64,000 nucleotides of DNA from Brevibacillus choshinensis (GTDB taxonomy: Bacteria; Bacillota; Bacilli; Brevibacillales; Brevibacillaceae). Shown in pieces: positions 31,434 through 39,630 of the stretch (its first letter is position 1; every line of letters starts with the position of its first letter). The stretch covers positions 310,065-374,064 of the forward strand of contig NZ_LJJB01000013.1 of assembly GCF_001420695.1 (NCBI RefSeq), in the 5' to 3' direction. The translations under genes were made by a program, and so were the position numbers. The notes beneath the pieces were generated by a model. That model was not told the DNA's origin. It did no database searches and was given only the letters and a program-made list of their open reading frames with translations.

Positions 31434-31463
31434 TTGACAAGTAAGCGATCCATCCGTTAGTAT
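31434..31463 (+). promoter_or_regulatory. Promoter of the metI-metC leader
   Basis: TTGACA (31434-31439), 18 bases, TAGTAT (31458-31463). The SAM riboswitch begins about 28 bases downstream. Confidence 0.55.
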
Positions 31464-31490
31464 TAGGATCAATCAAATTGAATAGCAATC

Positions 31491-31616
31491 TTCTTATCCA
31501 GAGAGGCGGAGGGACTGGCCCGATGATGCCCGGCAACCAATCACCTGTACGAGTTAATGTACAGGGAGATAATGGTGCTAATTCCTGCAGAGTTATCAAA
31601 CTCTGAAAGATGAGAA
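31491..31616 (+). ncRNA. SAM-I riboswitch (S box)
   Basis: All S-box blocks are present: TTCTTATC (P1 5' side), AGAGGCGGAGGGACTGGCCC, GATGATGCCCGGCAACC, the GGTGCTAATTCC block and GATGAGAA closing P1 (31609-31616). P1 pairs TTCTTATC with GATGAGAA. A terminator follows at 31640-31677, so SAM binding should stop transcription before metI. Confidence 0.97.
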
Positions 31617-31639
31617 GGTCTTGCTTACGGCGACGTAAT

Positions 31640-31677
31640 CAAAGCCTTCTTTCAGAGGAAAGGGGGCTTTTTTTCAT
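31640..31677 (+). terminator. SAM-controlled terminator before metI
   Basis: AAAGCCTTCTTTC and GAAAGGGGGCTTT arms, loop AGAG, then T5. Follows the S box directly. Confidence 0.92.
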
Positions 31678-31711
31678 GCCCCTCGCACACTATTGGAGGG
31701 AGAGAAATCAC

Positions 31712-32875
31712 ATGCATTTGGAGACGAAACTCGTTCAGGCAGGCGTAGGGAAAGACGAAAAGACGGGGGCGGTCAATTTTCCCGTATACTACTCAACAGC
31801 CTATCGCCATCCTACTTTGGGAGAAAGCACAGGATTTGATTACGCGCGTACAGCGAATCCCACACGTTCGATTTTAGAGGACACGATCGCGAACGCGGAA
31901 TCGGGTGACGGAGGATTTGCCTGTGCATCTGGCATGGCTGCAATTCATACCGTCATGGGCTTGTTTTCCCAAGGAGATCATTTGATCGTCTCCCTAGACT
32001 TGTACGGAGGAACATATCGACTTTTCGAGCAAGTGCTGTCCCGGTATGGACTCACATTCAGCTATGTCGATTTGCGTGATCTGGAATCGTTGGAGAAGGC
32101 CGTGAAACCACAGACAAAAGCCGTTTTCGTGGAGACTCCGACCAATCCGCTCATCCAGATTACAGATATACAGGAAGTCGCGCAGCTGGCAAAGCGACAT
32201 GGGCTGCTGACGATTGTAGACAATACGTTCATGACCCCTTATTGTCAACGCCCACTAGAGTTGGGAGCGGATATTGTCTTGCACAGTGCGACGAAGTATT
32301 TGGGCGGACATAATGACGTGCTTGCCGGTCTGATCGTGGCAAAAGGGCAAGAGTTATCGGAAAAAATCGGGTTTTTGCATAATTCAATCGGTGCGGTATT
32401 GGGTCCGCAAGACAGCTGGCTGCTCTTGCGCGGGATGAAAACATTAGCGCTACGCATGGAACGTCATCAGACGAATGCGTTTGCCGTCGCAAACAAACTA
32501 CGTGAACATCCGGCAGTGACAGAAGTCTTTTATCCTGGGTTGCCAGAGCACCCTGGTCATGATATCCAACAAAAGCAATCCAGCGGGTTTAGCGGTATGG
32601 TTTCCTTCCGTGTCCGTTCGGCCGATCAAGTAAAGCCTTTCCTGAAAAACTTGCGCATTGTTTCGTTTGCTGAAAGCTTGGGTGGTGTTGAGTCGTTGTG
32701 TACATACCCGGCGACGCAGACGCACGCAGATATCCCGATTGAAATTCGGGAGTATGTGGGGGTATGTGACCGATTGCTCCGACTCTCCGTAGGCATTGAG
32801 CATCCGGATGACCTGATTGCCGATTTGTGCGAGGCATTGGATGCAAGTCTGGCTGTAGGAGGGAGCGTACGATGA
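31712..32875 (+). CDS. metI: Cystathionine gamma-synthase / O-acetylhomoserine thiolyase
   Basis: ATG 31712 after TGGAGGGAG; earlier in-frame starts fall inside the riboswitch terminator. 387 residues of the Cys/Met-metabolism PLP family: Y-A-R-T-A-N-P-T-R, F-A-C-A-S-G-M-A-A-I, Y-G-G-T-Y-R-L-F, V-E-T-P-T-N-P, V-D-N-T-F-M-T-P-Y and the PLP lysine in V-L-H-S-A-T-K-Y-L-G-G-H-N-D. It joins O-acylhomoserine to cysteine or sulfide. Followed by metC with a four-base ATGA overlap and controlled by the S box, as in the B. subtilis metIC operon. Confidence 0.95.
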   Translation: MHLETKLVQAGVGKDEKTGAVNFPVYYSTAYRHPTLGESTGFDYARTANPTRSILEDTIANAESGDGGFACASGMAAIHTVMGLFSQGDHLIVSLDLYGGTYRLFEQVLSRYGLTFSYVDLRDLESLEKAVKPQTKAVFVETPTNPLIQITDIQEVAQLAKRHGLLTIVDNTFMTPYCQRPLELGADIVLHSATKYLGGHNDVLAGLIVAKGQELSEKIGFLHNSIGAVLGPQDSWLLLRGMKTLALRMERHQTNAFAVANKLREHPAVTEVFYPGLPEHPGHDIQQKQSSGFSGMVSFRVRSADQVKPFLKNLRIVSFAESLGGVESLCTYPATQTHADIPIEIREYVGVCDRLLRLSVGIEHPDDLIADLCEALDASLAVGGSVR

Positions 32876-34062
32876 ATTTTGCGACTAGAGTGCTGCATGG
32901 TACATCGTGCTTTGATCCGGTCACTGGCGCGTCGTCGGTACCCATTTATCAGGCTTCCACCTTTCATCAGGCAGATCTGGATCGTCCAGGTACGTTTGAT
33001 TACGCCAGATCAGGCAATCCCACTCGCCAAGCCTTGGAGGACGCCATCGCAGGTCTGGAGGGTGGCGAACGAGGTTTTGCTTTTGCTTCGGGCATGGCTG
33101 CGATTTCCAGCGTGTTTATGCTGTTTTCTGCTGGCGACCATGTGATCGTAGCGGAAGATGTGTACGGAGGGACGTTCCGCTTTTTGACCAAAGTGTTGTC
33201 GCGGATGGGGATCACCGTGACGTTTGTAGACGCTACTCAGACGGAAGAAGTGAGAGCAGCAATCAAGTCCACCACCAAAGGGATTTATCTGGAGACGCCA
33301 TCCAATCCTACTCTTAAGGTCACGGATCTCGCTGCTGTTTGTCGGATTGGAAAAGAGCATGATTTGCTGGTTATCGTGGACAATACGTTTTTGACACCGT
33401 ACTACCAGCGTCCTTTGGAGTTGGGTGCCGATATCGTGATCCATAGTGCAACAAAGTTTATTGGTGGACACAGTGACGTAGTGGCGGGGTTGGCGGTTAC
33501 GCGAGACGCAGCATTAGGAGAGCAGCTCTACTTTATTCAAAACGGGATGGGAGCCATCCTGGGAGTGCAAGACTGCTGGCTGGTAATGCGTGGCCTGAAG
33601 ACACTAAAGGCAAGGTTGGACGTAAGCACAAGGACAGCAGATAAAATCGCCCACTGGCTGGATGCGCACCCTGCTGTCAGCCGTGTCTATTACACTGGTT
33701 TGGCTGATCACCCTGGACACGTCACCCAGGAAGCGCAAGCGAGTGGCCATGGTGCGGTCATTTCCTTTGATGTGGGGAGTCGGGAACGAGCCAAAGCGCT
33801 GTTTGACCGAGTACAGCTGCCGATCGTCGCAGTAAGCCTCGGAGCTGTTGAAACGATCCTCTCCTATCCAGCAACGATGTCACATGCGTCTATGCCGGCA
33901 TCTGAAAGAGAAGTGCGCGGGATTACGGACGGTCTGATTCGTCTATCGGCAGGGTTGGAAGATGTCGATGATTTGATTCAAGACTTGCAACAGGCATTGG
34001 ACGCTTTGCCACCACTTGAGGTAGCGTTCCAACAAACAAAAGAGGCATTCTCCCGGGTGTAG
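32872..34062 (+). CDS. metC: Cystathionine beta-lyase
   Basis: ATG 32872 overlaps the metI stop (ATGA), with GGAGGGAG upstream. 396 residues, same PLP family: Y-A-R-S-G-N-P-T-R, F-A-F-A-S-G-M-A-A-I, Y-G-G-T-F-R, L-E-T-P-S-N-P, and the PLP lysine in V-I-H-S-A-T-K-F-I-G-G-H-S-D-V. It cleaves cystathionine to homocysteine, pyruvate and ammonia, completing transsulfuration begun by MetI. A hairpin AGGCATTC/GAATGCCT with T5 overlaps the stop and ends the operon. Confidence 0.94.
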   Translation: MNFATRVLHGTSCFDPVTGASSVPIYQASTFHQADLDRPGTFDYARSGNPTRQALEDAIAGLEGGERGFAFASGMAAISSVFMLFSAGDHVIVAEDVYGGTFRFLTKVLSRMGITVTFVDATQTEEVRAAIKSTTKGIYLETPSNPTLKVTDLAAVCRIGKEHDLLVIVDNTFLTPYYQRPLELGADIVIHSATKFIGGHSDVVAGLAVTRDAALGEQLYFIQNGMGAILGVQDCWLVMRGLKTLKARLDVSTRTADKIAHWLDAHPAVSRVYYTGLADHPGHVTQEAQASGHGAVISFDVGSRERAKALFDRVQLPIVAVSLGAVETILSYPATMSHASMPASEREVRGITDGLIRLSAGLEDVDDLIQDLQQALDALPPLEVAFQQTKEAFSRV

Positions 34063-34086
34063 TTCCTGGGCGAATGCCTTTTTCTT
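34045..34086 (+). terminator. Terminator of metI-metC
   Basis: GAGGCATTC and GAATGCCTTT arms with an inner CCCGGG-type helix, then T5. Overlaps the last codons of metC. Confidence 0.82.
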
Positions 34087-34106
34087 TATTTTACGACTGT
34101 CCCTTG

Positions 34107-34721
34107 TTATGGTGCACCAGTCCGGTTGACGTTGATCTTCTCATTTCCACGTGGAACAGAGCCGTTGCTCTTATTGATTCGCTGCTCATTTTCACGAGAT
34201 GGGGTTTCTTCCTTCTGGCGTACATCGCGTGGCAATTGCGGAATGATCCGTCCCACGATATCCGCTAGTTCTTGAGCAAATCCGGAAACCGGGTGGCCTC
34301 TGCGAATATCAGCAGTCATCTCTCTTAGACGCTGCACAATATCAGCGTCAGCAGTAACGACGGCAGTTGCCCCCTGTGGGTCTTCCTTTAATGCTTCGGC
34401 AACTGTGTATTTGATGACTCCCACTTCAGGGCGATCCAGAGTGGCATCGACGTCAATACCTACCACCGCGTATTTGCCGATCACGACGGCAGTCGCTCCA
34501 TTTACCTTTTTCACGCGAGTCGCCAATTGGACGAGACGATCCGCTGTCGCTTGTGAAGATTGATTATAGGTAGGCTGGGGAGCAGTTTGCTGAACACTTT
34601 GCGTATGAGGGGCTTGTTGATTGGGCTGTGGCGCAGCCTGATTGGCCGGCGGTTTATTACCTGACATGCATGCAGTGAGCAATAAGCAAATACCGAGGTA
34701 TCCGATAGCTGTCCGTTTCAC
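34107..34721 (-). CDS. ylaJ: YhcN/YlaJ family sporulation lipoprotein
   Basis: GTG 34721 is seven bases after AAAGGGAG, whereas ATG 34727 is only one base from it. The lipoprotein signal MKRTAIGYLGICLLLTAC has its lipobox cysteine at residue 18. A Pro/Gln-rich linker is followed by the YhcN/YlaJ domain: A-D-R-L-V-Q-L-A-T-R-V-K-K-V-N-G-A-T-A-V-V-I-G-K-Y-A-V-V-G-I-D-V, K-Y-T-V-A-E-A-L-K, T-A-D-A-D-I. It is divergent from phoH (ylaK), the same neighbour as B. subtilis ylaJ, which acts in the forespore. Confidence 0.88.
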   Translation of the reverse strand: MKRTAIGYLGICLLLTACMSGNKPPANQAAPQPNQQAPHTQSVQQTAPQPTYNQSSQATADRLVQLATRVKKVNGATAVVIGKYAVVGIDVDATLDRPEVGVIKYTVAEALKEDPQGATAVVTADADIVQRLREMTADIRRGHPVSGFAQELADIVGRIIPQLPRDVRQKEETPSRENEQRINKSNGSVPRGNEKINVNRTGAP

Positions 34722-34902
34722 AGGCATTCTCCCTTTCCCAGCAGTTACGAGTATTTTGTCCTGCGAGCTTGTTTTCATTCTGGGAAAGGTCCGTCTATCT
34801 GTGTCTAGCTCAACATAGACTGTAGTACATCACGTCGCCGCACCAGAGCATCCTTCCAAAAAATGCATAGGGTATATAAGAAGGGTAATAGGAGGCGAGA
34901 TT

Positions 34903-36237
34903 TTGAAGAAAATCTACGTACTGGACACCAACGTACTCCTGCAAGATCCACGGGCGATGTTTTCCTTCGCCGACAACGAAATTGTCATACCCGCAGTGGT
35001 GTTGGAAGAAATTGATTCCAAAAAGCGGTACATGGATGAAATTGGTCGCAATGCTCGGTACGTATCGCGACTATTTGACAGCTTCCGAGAGCTGGGGCAT
35101 TTGCATACCGGAATCACGTTGGAAACGGGTGGTTTGTTCCGGGTGGAGCTGAATCATTCTTCGCTGCATCAATTGCAGAAGCAATTTACGGAAATGACAA
35201 ATGACAACCGAATTTTGGCTGTCGCCCTCAACTTGCAAGAAGAAGAAAATTTGTCACAGCAGCCTCGACCAGTCATTCTGGTCAGTAAAGATGCCCTGAT
35301 GCGTGTGAAAGCAGATGCGCTGAATCTGACAGCCGAAGACTTTCTTTCAGATCGCGTGGTTGGTGAATACTCCAGCATATACACGGGCTATCAAAAAATG
35401 ATGGTCGCCTCTGAAATCATCAAGTCGTACTACGCGACTCGGAAGCTGCACTTGGCCTCCTGTTTTCCTAAGTACCGATTTTACCCTCATCAGTTTCTGG
35501 TGTTAAAAGATGAGATCAATCCGTCGATATCTGCGATCGGAAAGGTAGATCCCGATGGAAAAACATTAGAGATGCTCATATCGGATGATGACCCGATGTG
35601 GGGGATACGGGCTCGGAACGTTCAGCAACGGATGGCGACAGAATTATTGCTTCGCGACGATATCCCGCTGGTCACCATGACTGGCAAAGCCGGAACGGGA
35701 AAAACCCTGCTGGCACTTGCAGCAGGACTTTTACAAATTGAAGATCAACAGAAATACAAAAAGTTATTGGTGGCGAGACCTATTGTTCCATTAGGAAAAG
35801 ACATCGGCTATTTGCCCGGCGAAAAGGAAGAAAAGCTGAGGCCGTGGATGCAGCCGATTTACGATAATCTGGAATATTTGTTCAACACAAAACGGCCTGG
35901 AGATTTGGACAAAATATTGGCCGGCATGGGGAGCTTGCAGGTGGAGGCCTTGACGTATATTCGTGGACGTTCCATTCCCGGTCAATTTATCATCATCGAT
36001 GAAGCACAGAATCTCACCAAGCACGAAGTAAAAACGATCTTGACCCGCGTCGGGGACGGATCAAAAATCGTACTCATGGGTGATCCGGAGCAAATTGACC
36101 ATCCCTATTTGGACGAGAGCAATAACGGTTTGACGTATGTAGTGGAGCTGTTCAAGGATCAAAAGCTAGCGGGGCATATCAAATTGGAAAAAGGGGAGCG
36201 AAGTGTGCTCGCGCAGCTTGCGGCAGATATTTTATAA
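34903..36237 (+). CDS. PIN-domain and PhoH-family ATPase (YlaK/PhoH2 type)
   Basis: TTG 34903 after AGGAGGCGA. 444 residues. The PIN nuclease domain is at 1-130 with the acidic residues of Y-V-L-D-T-N-V-L-L, V-V-L-E-E-I-D and D-N-R-I-L. The PhoH NTPase domain follows, with Walker A GKAGTGKT at 261-268, A-R-P-I-V-P-L-G-K-D-I-G-Y-L-P-G and Walker B F-I-I-I-D-E-A-Q-N. PhoH2 proteins of this build act as RNA helicase-nucleases. Its order next to a ylaJ-type gene is that of Bacillus. An unassigned RNA lies directly downstream. Confidence 0.93.
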   Translation: MKKIYVLDTNVLLQDPRAMFSFADNEIVIPAVVLEEIDSKKRYMDEIGRNARYVSRLFDSFRELGHLHTGITLETGGLFRVELNHSSLHQLQKQFTEMTNDNRILAVALNLQEEENLSQQPRPVILVSKDALMRVKADALNLTAEDFLSDRVVGEYSSIYTGYQKMMVASEIIKSYYATRKLHLASCFPKYRFYPHQFLVLKDEINPSISAIGKVDPDGKTLEMLISDDDPMWGIRARNVQQRMATELLLRDDIPLVTMTGKAGTGKTLLALAAGLLQIEDQQKYKKLLVARPIVPLGKDIGYLPGEKEEKLRPWMQPIYDNLEYLFNTKRPGDLDKILAGMGSLQVEALTYIRGRSIPGQFIIIDEAQNLTKHEVKTILTRVGDGSKIVLMGDPEQIDHPYLDESNNGLTYVVELFKDQKLAGHIKLEKGERSVLAQLAADIL

Positions 36238-36266
36238 AGCAGTGTATATCGTGGGGAGTAGCGGAA

Positions 36267-36272
36267 CATAAT
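36267..36272 (+). promoter_or_regulatory. Possible -10 of the downstream RNA
   Basis: CATAAT lies six bases before the first base of the closing stem at 36278. No clear -35 is seen, so promoter use is uncertain and the RNA may be processed from the phoH transcript instead. Confidence 0.35.
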
Positions 36273-36277
36273 AATGT

Positions 36278-36476
36278 TTGTCGAGCCCGATGATTCATGG
36301 TAAGACGGCGCAAAGCCTTGCAGGAGGCGAAGATCCGTGGATAATCATGATCAAGCAGTCGGCGAAAGTCGGATTGGTGGAACCCAGATTCTTTAGGTAA
36401 AGCAAACTCTATCATGGAGGTTGAAGTGCCAAAGAGAATAATCGGTAAAACCCCATAAGCAAATTGGGCTCGACAA
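36278..36476 (+). ncRNA. Structured RNA of unknown family after phoH (about 200 nt)
   Basis: There is no gene between 36237 and 36563. TTGTCGAGCCC (36278-36288) pairs perfectly with GGGCTCGACAA (36466-36476), closing a domain of about 200 bases. Inside are ATGATT (36290-36295)/AATCAT (36343-36348), ACGG (36305-36308)/CCGT (36335-36338), a GCCT/AGGC hairpin, a hairpin with GAAA tetraloop at 36359-36373, CTTT/AAAG at 36391-36402, and CTC/GAG. A T-tailed hairpin ends it at 36480-36504. It is not RNase P, tmRNA, SRP RNA or any riboswitch class whose core I know. Confidence 0.6.
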
Positions 36477-36479
36477 CGA

Positions 36480-36504
36480 CCGCTTCCTTCTTGGAAGCGG
36501 TTTT
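36480..36504 (+). terminator. Terminator after the structured RNA
   Basis: CCGCTTCC and GGAAGCGG, loop TTCTT, followed by T4. It starts four bases after the closing stem of the RNA at 36278-36476. Confidence 0.88.
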
Positions 36505-36519
36505 CACGTTGCATAAGAA

Positions 36520-36546
36520 AAAGCCCGGTGCAGAACCCGGGCCTTT
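36520..36546 (-). terminator. Terminator of the DinB-type gene
   Basis: GCCCGG and CCGGGC arms with an eight-base loop, T5 on the minus strand and CTTTCTCTTT on the plus strand. Fifteen bases from the stop codon at 36563. Confidence 0.88.
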
Positions 36547-36562
36547 CTCTTTATTTATGGCA

Positions 36563-37039
36563 TTACTTTGCAGCAGAGATGGTTTTGTTCAATGTAGCAA
36601 ATGCATTCATATGCATGCCTTCATGGAACAAAGAAAAAGCGAACAGTTCGCCAAAGGTGTTCATGGTCCCTTTTTTTCCGAGTTGGAACGGCTGAGGGAG
36701 TTTTTCGTCAAAACGATCACCAAACGTTTCTTTGATGCGAGCTTTTTGCTCTTCCAATTGTGCAGCGAGCGTGGCCAGCGAAGGAACGTCCCCTTCCCAG
36801 TTTGCAGGATTGGTTCCCGCAGCAAACAGGGCTAGGTAGTTTGCTGGCAAGTGAGGACAGCTTGGGCCGTACATAAAGAAGTCCTGCGTGACCAGAATGT
36901 GACCCAGATTCCAACGGATGTTATTGTTTAAACCTGCGGGGATGATGTCTGCTACCTCTTCAGATGTGCTGTTCAATGCGCCAAGTGTGAGGCTGCGTAC
37001 CAGGTCGTACGAATCCAAGATGTAAGAACTGTTTGACAT
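36563..37039 (-). CDS. DinB family protein
   Basis: ATG 37039 follows AAAGGGGTC. The 158-residue four-helix-bundle protein has the DinB_2 features: N-terminal helix S-S-Y-I-L-D-S-Y-D-L-V-R-S-L, the R-W-N-L-G-H-I-L-V histidine and the C-terminal F-S-L-F-H-E-G-M-H-M histidines that bind a divalent metal. In Bacilli the family includes bacillithiol-transferase-like enzymes, and bshC is encoded at 54898, but the substrate here is unknown. Single gene. Confidence 0.85.
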   Translation of the reverse strand: MSNSSYILDSYDLVRSLTLGALNSTSEEVADIIPAGLNNNIRWNLGHILVTQDFFMYGPSCPHLPANYLALFAAGTNPANWEGDVPSLATLAAQLEEQKARIKETFGDRFDEKLPQPFQLGKKGTMNTFGELFAFSLFHEGMHMNAFATLNKTISAAK

Positions 37040-37176
37040 AGAAATGACCCCTTTCTGGAAAACGGTGGTATGAGTCCATGTTACCTTAAAAATGGGCAAA
37101 GGAAAACGGTCTCAGTGATGTTTATTTTGCAAGTTGTCCGCATTCCTCCATACAAATAGGTAAAGGGGGGAATCGT

Positions 37177-37623
37177 ATGGTCAATTTGGATTCATCTATT
37201 GCTTTTCTTATTTATGTCACAGCGGTTTCCAGTGCAGCAGCGGGCGTGACAGAGGCGTGCAAATCCGTGATACCGTTTCTGTCCACTGACTATGAACCGA
37301 AGGAAGATTGCTGGGAGGATCATAACCAAGCGGCTAGACTCAATCATTACAAACGTTTTTTTAACCTGCTGATTTCAGTAGTTGCCGCAGGGGTTATTTT
37401 TGGAGTGATGGGCTTGGACCCCGCGCTCATCCTCACAGGGGCGGAAGTTGTTTACGTAGAGCACTCCTGGGAGCTGGGGACATGGCTATGGGGGATTGTT
37501 GCCGTCTTTGGCTCTCCGTTTTTTGCTTCCGTACTAAAAATCGTAGAAGGGTTCAAGCAAACGGTTAACAACAACCAGCCTCCGAACCGCCCGCGCAGAA
37601 AAGTGACAGGACCTCGGGAATAG
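37177..37623 (+). CDS. Small membrane protein of unknown function (148 aa)
   Basis: ATG 37177 after AAAGGGGGGAA. Three hydrophobic stretches: about residues 7-30 (I-A-F-L-I-Y-V-T-A-V-S-S-A-A-A-G), 63-85 (FNLLISVVAAGVIFGVMGL) and 104-122 (WLWGIVAVFGSPFFASVL). The loop between the first and second is acidic and contains D-Y-E-P-K-E-D-C-W-E-D-H-N-Q. The C-terminus is basic and proline-rich. I recognise no family. The lipoprotein gene at 37696 lies 72 bases downstream. Confidence 0.75.
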   Translation: MVNLDSSIAFLIYVTAVSSAAAGVTEACKSVIPFLSTDYEPKEDCWEDHNQAARLNHYKRFFNLLISVVAAGVIFGVMGLDPALILTGAEVVYVEHSWELGTWLWGIVAVFGSPFFASVLKIVEGFKQTVNNNQPPNRPRRKVTGPRE

Positions 37624-37695
37624 GCTGCTGCTTGCTCCTTGCCAGCGGGTACGGTAAGATAGCGATGTACAAACCGGCTGGAAAAGGTGGGCGCC

Positions 37696-38217
37696 ATGAA
37701 TCACACAAGATATTTCCGAATTGTTGCTATTTTTTTGCTGACGGTCATCGTGCTGCAGGCTTGCTCTTCGAATGGTTTTGATGCTGAGAATAAAAAAGAG
37801 TACGGCATCAACGGCGTTTATGTAGGACAAAACATCAAGGAAGCGATCGACATCCTTGGGCCAACCAAGGCAGATTTCATGGACATGGTCTCCAGGCAGT
37901 CTTACACCGTGGATCAGATGTCCGCCGGTGCGGGTGAAGCGGTTATGGGAATGCTACTTCTTGACCGGACACAGCTCATTCTCAAAGTCAAGGCTGGGAA
38001 GCTGCAATCCATCATGTTGGGTGGAGTCGCACAGGAAGATGCCCAGAAGTTTAAAACAATGCGAGGGTTGTCTATGTACGACTCGGCAGAACAACTGAAG
38101 AAGCTGTACGGTGAAGGAACAGGGGACAAAGAGATTACATACCAAGGCAGCCACTCTAAGGCGAGCTTTGGCATTGTAGACAATAAAGTAGCCTGGATGC
38201 GTTTTGACAGTATGTAA
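37696..38217 (+). CDS. Putative lipoprotein of unknown function (173 aa)
   Basis: ATG 37696 after AAAAGGTGG. A lipoprotein signal peptide ends at L-L-T-V-I-V-L-Q-A-C, lipobox cysteine at residue 23. The mature part contains G-I-N-G-V-Y-V-G-Q-N-I-K-E-A-I-D-I-L-G and L-I-L-K-V-K-A-G-K-L-Q-S-I-M-L-G-G, which resemble the BLIP/SmpA-like alpha-beta fold of small lipoproteins. No enzyme motif. Ends at a strong bidirectional terminator. Confidence 0.78.
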   Translation: MNHTRYFRIVAIFLLTVIVLQACSSNGFDAENKKEYGINGVYVGQNIKEAIDILGPTKADFMDMVSRQSYTVDQMSAGAGEAVMGMLLLDRTQLILKVKAGKLQSIMLGGVAQEDAQKFKTMRGLSMYDSAEQLKKLYGEGTGDKEITYQGSHSKASFGIVDNKVAWMRFDSM

Positions 38218-38228
38218 AGCATAAAAAC

Positions 38229-38273
38229 AAAAAAGGAAGTGAGTTCGATGGGTGAACGCACTTCCTTTTTTGT
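38229..38273. terminator. Bidirectional terminator
   Basis: AAAAAGGAAGTGaGTTC and GAACgCACTTCCTTTTT arms with A and T runs on both sides, between the lipoprotein gene and the convergent gene ending at 38335. Confidence 0.88.
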
Positions 38274-38334
38274 ATTTTCGTAAAGATTAATCTCGATGAA
38301 GCAATAAGAGTGAAATTTCTAAAGTGGAGTAATG

Positions 38335-38829
38335 TTATTCGCTGCGATAAATCCACTGTAACGAAAGCTGGTAGGCACGTGCGATGCCTTCTGCGAGGTC
38401 TGTAAGTGCGCTGTCGATAATGAAAACAGGTGAAGCTTCAGGGATGAGACCGAGCAAATGTTCACGCAGCTGTTCCTGGGCTGCCCAGCGATCCTTTTCA
38501 TTTCCTGTAGAATCTGAAAAAGTGAACAATGCGACACGGTCTGCGTACAAATAATGATGACTGTTTTGACTGATGAACCCTACGTCATCGAGTGCCTCGA
38601 TCTGAGTGGTAGCGGGAAGCAGCAGGAGTGTAAACACATCGCCAAGCATATTCGGCTTGGTCAGCACTGCTTTGAGCTTGTCACGTTCCTCCTCGCCCTC
38701 TACAATGAAAAGCAGTTTGTCACGGTCAAAGACATTGACATGATCTCCAATTTTATGTATGACTTGAGCATAGAAGCCTGGCAATTTGCCATCGGGCACT
38801 TGAATTTCTACGCCGTACATATGGCGCAT
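38335..38829 (-). CDS. Hypothetical protein (164 aa), divergent from the MBL gene
   Basis: ATG 38829, five bases after AGGTGA; a longer frame reaching 39006 overlaps the MBL gene and has no ribosome binding site. The soluble product begins M-R-H-M-Y-G-V-E-I-Q-V-P-D-G-K and contains L-L-F-I-V-E-G-E-E-E-R-D-K-L-K and V-G-F-I-S-Q-N-S-H-H-Y-L-Y-A-D. I recognise no family. The 60 bases between it and the MBL hydrolase must carry both promoters. Confidence 0.7.
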   Translation of the reverse strand: MRHMYGVEIQVPDGKLPGFYAQVIHKIGDHVNVFDRDKLLFIVEGEEERDKLKAVLTKPNMLGDVFTLLLLPATTQIEALDDVGFISQNSHHYLYADRVALFTFSDSTGNEKDRWAAQEQLREHLLGLIPEASPVFIIDSALTDLAEGIARAYQLSLQWIYRSE

Positions 38830-38889
38830 ATCTTTCACCTCGCATCTTTGCGTTCTGTACCATCGTACCAAAAAATCAAGGAGGTTCCT

Positions 38890-39537
38890 ATGAGCGACCA
38901 ACAACTCTCCATTCAATCGTTTCCACTTGGAGGTTTTCAAACCAATGCCTATGTGTTGACGAATACTGCCACAGGCGAAACGATTGTCATTGATCCAGGC
39001 ATGCAACCAGAAGTCCTGCTACAGGCGATTCAAAACAAAAAGGTGGTAGCCATTCTTTTGACACATGCACACCTGGACCATATTGGTGGATTGAACGATG
39101 TACGGGCATTGACCAAGGCACCTGTGTACATACATCCACTCGAACAAGAATGGCTGGCTAATCCGGATCTGAACGGTTCCAGTCGTTGGAATCTCCCCCA
39201 ACCCATTGTATGTGAACGGGCCGAGTACGAACTGGCGGATGGACAAACACTGGAGATCGCAGGATTTTCGATTCAGGTACTGCATACCCCAGGACATTCA
39301 CCAGGTAGCTGTTCGTTTGTGATTGGCAGACACTGCTTTGGCGGGGATGTTCTGTTCGCTCAGAGCATCGGACGTACAGATTTACCCGGCGGTGACTATG
39401 AGACGCTGATGATTAGTATTCAAGATAAATTGTTCGAACTCGAAGATGATACGATTGTCTACCCAGGACATGGCCCGAAAACGACGATTGACTCGGAGAA
39501 GACCTATAACCCATTCGTGACGGGGTTGTTACGGTAG
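38890..39537 (+). CDS. MBL-fold metallohydrolase, glyoxalase II-like
   Basis: ATG 38890 six bases after AAGGAGG. 215 residues with the metal motif T-H-A-H-L-D-H-I-G (about 59-67), a downstream H in L-H-T-P-G-H-S-P-G-S, the bridging Asp in F-G-G-D-V-L-F and final H in Y-P-G-H-G-P-K-T-T. The G-G-F-x-T-N-A-Y start and G-x-C-S-F motif are those of the YcbL/YqgX type of hydroxyacylglutathione hydrolase-like enzymes. In a bacillithiol organism the natural thioester would be a bacillithiol adduct; that is inference. Confidence 0.9.
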   Translation: MSDQQLSIQSFPLGGFQTNAYVLTNTATGETIVIDPGMQPEVLLQAIQNKKVVAILLTHAHLDHIGGLNDVRALTKAPVYIHPLEQEWLANPDLNGSSRWNLPQPIVCERAEYELADGQTLEIAGFSIQVLHTPGHSPGSCSFVIGRHCFGGDVLFAQSIGRTDLPGGDYETLMISIQDKLFELEDDTIVYPGHGPKTTIDSEKTYNPFVTGLLR

Positions 39538-39630
39538 GATGATTTTGACGGGTTTCTGACCCGATATTTGGAGGATTTTAGGTAAAGGCGGCGAATTGGG
39601 AAGGGTCACAAGGAAAAAGGAGAAGGAATC

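Noticed and set aside
36370-36390. GGTGGAACC in the RNA after phoH, resembling a T-box core
   Set aside because: Lacks the AGGGTGG and CCGCG context, and no aminoacyl or amino-acid gene follows.
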